Source of the DNA: Bacteroidaceae bacterium
Lineage (GTDB): Bacteria; Bacteroidota; Bacteroidia; Bacteroidales; Bacteroidaceae
Assembly: GCA_024398515.1 (NCBI GenBank)
Contig: JAKSIZ010000017.1
Span: 1 to 45,049, forward strand
DNA length: 45,049 nt
Direction: 5' to 3'
The position numbers and the translations under genes are program-made. Shown here one piece after another: positions 41,842-45,049 of the stretch; the first letter of the stretch is position 1; every line of letters starts with the position of its first letter. The notes under the pieces are model-generated. The model did not search any database and was not told the origin of the DNA. It saw nothing but the letters and a program-made list of their open reading frames with translations.

Positions 41842-42057
41842 ATGAATAAATACGAGATTCCATTCATCAATGCATGCATTAGAGCATTTGGGCAGCGATT
41901 CTCTCTCTCGCGTGAGAAAGCATACGAGTATTTGCATCGTTATGCAGGATTGTCGTTTCTCATTGAGTTCTACGATGTAGAGCACCTGCAATCTATTGAT
42001 GAAACAGTAGATGATTTGGTTGTGATGTGTAGTAAAAATGGAGGGCTATTAGCATGA
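41842..42057 (+). CDS. DUF3791-like small protein (putative antitoxin)
   Basis: 71 residues, helical. It resembles DUF3791 proteins: a helix around FINACIRAFGQRF, a YEYLHRYAGLSFLIEFYD segment, and a C-terminal helix (TVDDLVVMC). It has its own promoter and overlaps the DUF3990 gene by 4 bases (ATGA). Small helical partners encoded just before an enzyme fold are typical of antitoxins, but that role is inference. Confidence 0.65.
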   Translation: MNKYEIPFINACIRAFGQRFSLSREKAYEYLHRYAGLSFLIEFYDVEHLQSIDETVDDLVVMCSKNGGLLA

Positions 42058-42545
42058 AATTGTATCACGGAACGAATCAGGACATAGAATCCATTGACCT
42101 TTCAATGGGCTCACAATATAAGGATTTTGGTCGGGGTTTTTATTTGACTCCTGATATTGCTACTGCTGAACGTATGGCAAAGAAGCGTTCCCGTCTCTTT
42201 GGAGGTAATGCTTTACTGATTGAATACAGTTTCGATGAGAGTCATTTGGATTCTGGTGCGCTTAAGGTGCTGAAATTTCCTGAGAAGGCAACAGTGGAAT
42301 GGGCACACTTTGTTGATCGGAATCGTGACCGAAGCAAAGAACCTGTATCACATGATTATGATGTCATCTGTGGCCCTATTGCAGATGATGGCGTTGCATA
42401 CTTACTTGGGAGATATCACGAGGGTACGACAACACTTGAAGAACTTGCAGCAGGTCTTCAGGACAAATTTTTGGATCAGCAGTATTATTTTGCGACAGAA
42501 CGTGCCTTGCGTTGTTTGATTAAAGTTAATGTTGTATTGATATGA
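42054..42545 (+). CDS. DUF3990 protein (ADP-ribosyltransferase-like, putative toxin)
   Basis: 163 residues. LYHGT (3-7, His5) and DFGRGFYLT (Tyr30) match the first two positions of the H-Y-E type NAD-binding triad of the diphtheria-toxin/PARP side of the ADP-ribosyltransferase superfamily. The third position could be an acidic or other residue near the HDYDVICGPIADDGVAYLL segment. From memory, DUF3990 is often next to DUF3791 and has been predicted to be ART-like. It overlaps both neighbours by 4 bases, so three proteins are made in a coupled way. The target is unknown. Confidence 0.7.
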   Translation: MKLYHGTNQDIESIDLSMGSQYKDFGRGFYLTPDIATAERMAKKRSRLFGGNALLIEYSFDESHLDSGALKVLKFPEKATVEWAHFVDRNRDRSKEPVSHDYDVICGPIADDGVAYLLGRYHEGTTTLEELAAGLQDKFLDQQYYFATERALRCLIKVNVVLI

Positions 42546-42772
42546 ATTCTTTACCCACAAAAGAGCAGATAAGAGAGTATCTAATCTCGAATGCCATAAA
42601 TAAAATGGTTGAATATACTATGGAAGAAGAATCTCTGTCACTGGAGCAGGCGATGGACATTGTTTATCGCTCGCAAACGATACAATTATTGCAAATGCCA
42701 GAAGGAGAACTATATGTCCAAAGTCCAGCATACGTCTATGAGATGATGAGGCAAGAAAGAGGCTTCGCATAG
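42542..42772 (+). CDS. Small helical protein, third gene of the DUF3990 module
   Basis: 76 residues. Its Glu-rich helical sequence (REYLISNAINKMVEYTMEEESLSLEQAMDIVYRSQ) resembles DUF3791-type proteins, followed by LLQMPEGELYVQSPAYVYEMM. It starts inside the last codons of the DUF3990 gene (ATGA). It could be a second antitoxin or accessory factor. I am unsure of the family. Confidence 0.6.
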   Translation: MNSLPTKEQIREYLISNAINKMVEYTMEEESLSLEQAMDIVYRSQTIQLLQMPEGELYVQSPAYVYEMMRQERGFA

Positions 42773-42887
42773 AATGGGTATTAGAATATTTCCATAAATA
42801 TAGCCACGAAGCGAACGTAAAACGATAGATGTTGAAATAAACAAAACATTTTTGGTTTTTTTTGCTCCTTTATTCATTATTATTTAG

Positions 42888-42895
42888 TACCTTTG
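42888..42895 (+). promoter_or_regulatory. Promoter -7 box of frdCA
   Basis: TACCTTTG, 51 bases before the frdC ATG. A TTTG at 42861-42864 gives a 23-base spacer, so the -33 box is less certain. Confidence 0.6.
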
Positions 42896-42946
42896 CACCG
42901 CTAAAAGAATTTTTTATTACAAAATTACAAATACAAACAAAAATTT

Positions 42947-43651
42947 ATGTGGTTAATTGATTCAACAATTGGTAGGAAAGTGATTATGGCACTGACAGGT
43001 TTTTGCCTTATCCTTTTCTTGACTTTCCATGCAGCAATGAACTGCGTTGCCTTGTTCTCGGGCGAGGCTTACAACACGGTTTGCTCACTGCTTGGAACTA
43101 ACTGGTATGCACTGGCAGGTACACTTGCCATTGCAGCTTTGGCCGTGCTTCACATTGTATATGCTTTCTGGCTTACAATGCAGAACAGGGCAGCACGTGG
43201 TAGCCAACGTTATCAGATTACCGACAAACCTGGAAAGGTTGAATGGGCATCTCAGAACATGTTGGTACTTGGTATCATTGTCCTTCTCGGACTCCTCTTG
43301 CACTTGTACAACTTCTGGTACAACATGATGTTTGCTGAACTCGTAGGCATGGAGGCACAGTTTGCTCCTACTGATGGCTTTGCATTCATCAAGGCTACGT
43401 TCACAAACCCTGTATTCATCGTGCTTTACATTGTGTGGCTGGCAGCTATATGGTTCCACCTCACTCACGGTTTCTGGAGTGCCATGCAGACTTTCGGATG
43501 GAATGGTAAGACTTGGTTCTGCCGTTGGAAGGTTATCGGCATTGTTTATGTAACTCTTCTCATGCTCTGCTTCGTTGCAGTTGTTGTTGCTTTCGCTACA
43601 GGTATTGCTCCAAGTCTCTGCGACTGTTGCCAATCTTGCTGCGGAAAATAA
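42947..43651 (+). CDS. frdC: Fumarate reductase/succinate dehydrogenase cytochrome b subunit
   Basis: 234 residues, five predicted membrane helices, as in the B-type diheme subunit of Wolinella-like enzymes. Histidines in or near helices (LTFHAAMN, VLHIVYAF, LLLHLYNFWYN, FHLTHGFWSAMQ) are candidate heme ligands. It anchors the complex and exchanges electrons with menaquinone. The flavoprotein gene follows after 62 bases that contain a TCGA-rich tract. Succinate dehydrogenase and fumarate reductase cannot be told apart from sequence; fumarate reduction is likelier in an anaerobe. Confidence 0.9.
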   Translation: MWLIDSTIGRKVIMALTGFCLILFLTFHAAMNCVALFSGEAYNTVCSLLGTNWYALAGTLAIAALAVLHIVYAFWLTMQNRAARGSQRYQITDKPGKVEWASQNMLVLGIIVLLGLLLHLYNFWYNMMFAELVGMEAQFAPTDGFAFIKATFTNPVFIVLYIVWLAAIWFHLTHGFWSAMQTFGWNGKTWFCRWKVIGIVYVTLLMLCFVAVVVAFATGIAPSLCDCCQSCCGK

Positions 43652-43656
43652 AATAC

Positions 43657-43700
43657 CGATAATTCGAAGTTTCGAGAACTCGATAATTCGATAATCTTAT
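43657..43700. repeat. TCGA-rich tract between frdC and frdA
   Basis: ATAATTCGAAGTTTCGAGAA and CTCGATAATTCGATAAT words fill the 62-base gap between two genes that are certainly in one operon. It belongs to the same family of tracts as 11288-11337 and 32008-32040. Confidence 0.6.
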
Positions 43701-43713
43701 AATCTCAAAAATT

Positions 43714-45049
43714 ATGGCAAATCAGATAAATTCAAAAATTCCTGAAGGTCCAGTTGCTGAGAAATGGACTAACTTCAAGGCTCATCAGCGTCTTGTAAAC
43801 CCAAAGAACAAGCTTAGACTCGACGTTATTGTTGTCGGTACAGGTCTTGCTGGTGCATCGGCAGCAGCATCACTCGGCGAAATGGGTTTCAACGTACTGA
43901 ACTTCTGTATTCAGGACTCTCCACGCCGTGCTCACTCTATCGCAGCACAGGGTGGTATCAATGCGGCAAAGTGCTATCAGAATGATGGCGACTCAGTATA
44001 TCGTCTTTTCTACGACACAGTAAAGGGTGGTGACTATCGTGCTCGCGAGGCTAACGTATATCGTCTGGCTGAAGTAAGCAACAACATCATCGACCAGTGC
44101 GTGGCACAGGGCGTTCCTTTCGCACGTGAATATGGTGGCATGCTTGCCAACCGTTCTTTCGGTGGCGCACAGGTTAGCCGTACTTTCTATGCCAAGGGAC
44201 AGACTGGTCAGCAGCTTCTCCTCGGTGCTTACTCTTCATTGTCAGCACAGGTTAAGGCTGGAAAAGTAAAGCTCTACACTCGTTACGAGATGCAGGACGT
44301 TGTCATCATCGACGGTCGTGCACGTGGCATCATTGCCAAGAACCTCGTAACCGGTAAGCTCGAGCGCTTCTCTGCTAACGCAGTGGTAATAGGCACTGGC
44401 GGCTATGGCAACACTTACTTCCTCTCAACTAACGCAATGGGATGTAACTGCTCGGCAGCTATCGCATGCTACCGTAAGGGTGCATACTTCGCAAACCCTT
44501 CTTACGTTCAGATTCACCCAACTTGTATTCCTGTTCATGGCGACAAGCAGTCAAAGCTTACGCTGATGTCAGAGTCACTGCGTAACGACGGTCGTATCTG
44601 GGTACCAAAGAAACTTGAAGATGCTAAGCGTCTGCAGCGTGGTGAGATAAAGGGTCAGGATATTCCTGAAGAAGATCGCGACTACTACTTGGAGCGTCGC
44701 TATCCTGCATTCGGTAACCTCGTTCCACGCGACGTTGCCTCTCGTGCAGCAAAAGAGCGTTGCGACAAGGGATTCGGTGTAAACAACACTGGTCTTGCTG
44801 TATTCCTCGACTTCTCTGAATCAATCGAACGCCTCGGCAAGGACATCGTAGCACAACGTTACGGCAACCTCTTCGACATGTATGAAGAGATTACAGACGA
44901 GAACCCATACGAAACTCCAATGATGATCTTCCCAGCTGTTCACTACACAATGGGTGGTATCTGGGTTGACTATGAGCTCCAGACTTCAATCCCTGGTCTC
45001 TTCGCTATCGGTGAGTGTAACTTCTCTGACCACGGTGCTAACCGCCTCG
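43714..45049 (+). CDS. frdA: Fumarate reductase/succinate dehydrogenase flavoprotein subunit (3' end cut off)
   Basis: The reading frame is open from the ATG at 43714 to the window edge, giving 445 residues of an expected 640-660. The FAD-binding motif is [12 protein letters not shown] (40-51). His74 in [11 protein letters not shown] is the residue that carries covalent FAD. Substrate-site motifs include [10 protein letters not shown] and the [10 protein letters not shown] segment. The C-terminal part and the iron-sulfur subunit gene lie beyond the window. It catalyses fumarate reduction to succinate, or the reverse reaction. Confidence 0.93.
   Translation, partial: MANQINSKIPEGPVAEKWTNFKAHQRLVNPKNKLRLDVIVVGTGLAGASAAASLGEMGFNVLNFCIQDSPRRAHSIAAQGGINAAKCYQNDGDSVYRLFYDTVKGGDYRAREANVYRLAEVSNNIIDQCVAQGVPFAREYGGMLANRSFGGAQVSRTFYAKGQTGQQLLLGAYSSLSAQVKAGKVKLYTRYEMQDVVIIDGRARGIIAKNLVTGKLERFSANAVVIGTGGYGNTYFLSTNAMGCNCSAAIACYRKGAYFANPSYVQIHPTCIPVHGDKQSKLTLMSESLRNDGRIWVPKKLEDAKRLQRGEIKGQDIPEEDRDYYLERRYPAFGNLVPRDVASRAAKERCDKGFGVNNTGLAVFLDFSESIERLGKDIVAQRYGNLFDMYEEITDENPYETPMMIFPAVHYTMGGIWVDYELQTSIPGLFAIGECNFSDHGANRL

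Noticed and set aside
1-45049. tRNA or rRNA genes
   Set aside because: I looked for tRNA cloverleafs with GTTCGA-type T loops and for rRNA motifs. The GTTCGA words found are in repeats without acceptor stems.

Overview
The window reads as chromosomal DNA of a Prevotella-like member of the Bacteroidales. The evidence is promoters of the Bacteroidota type (TTTG, about 19 bases, TAnnTTTG) in front of many genes, the type IX secretion protein PorQ, C-terminal sorting-like tails on secreted proteins, family 43 glycosidases with dockerin-like tails, and a frdC-frdA pair. Most of it is housekeeping and polysaccharide-related. No rRNA, tRNA, CRISPR array or phage was recognised, and no intact insertion sequence.

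Layout. 1-818 is gene-free and packed with palindromic repeats. 819-3934 (+): Nif3-like protein, zinc-ribbon protein, a lone HsdR-N nuclease-fold protein, holA. 3944-9124 (-): porQ, cmk, hicB, hicA, rlmN, a decayed PdxA relative and a secreted DNA/RNA nuclease in one run. 9535-16741 (+): a secreted sorting-tail protein with a 51-residue partner peptide, a TonB-like protein, a polyprenyl synthase, a TatD-like DNase, a His-rich membrane mini-protein and mfd. 17018-19312 (+) is a GH3 beta-glucosidase. 19305-25403 (-): an MTA/SAH nucleosidase, preceded by a four-gene signalling operon (alarmone synthetase, HD-hydrolase/kinase fusion, NMT1-like binding protein, Cache-HAMP-PP2C phosphatase). 25561-27989: mdh, gamma-carbonic-anhydrase-like protein, OmpA-like lipoprotein. 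28696-36896: three GH43 enzymes and a CBM-like protein, two of these four with dockerin tails, around nadE and an FMN-binding protein. 36897-38091 is gene-poor and holds a candidate small RNA, repeats and a long leader. 38092-41624: a 1112-residue secreted protein with its own partner peptide. 41842-42772: a three-gene DUF3791/DUF3990 module of toxin-antitoxin type. 42947-45049: frdC and the 5' two thirds of frdA.

The most unusual content is of two kinds. The first is the alarmone/phospho-signalling operon at 20049-25403, which puts (p)ppGpp-type synthesis, hydrolysis, a small-molecule-type kinase, a periplasmic sensor and a PP2C phosphatase in one transcript. The second is a set of intergenic structures not explained by genes: two 130-base cloverleaf palindromes with the same architecture but different sequence (11-140 and 28427-28556) plus a truncated relative (37351-37465); five arrays of 16-17 base palindromes repeated every 22 or 23 bases; and a palindromic repeat found both between genes (12330-12403) and inserted in frame inside mfd (16213-16284).

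Gene functions are inferred from motifs read by eye. No database search or folding program was run.
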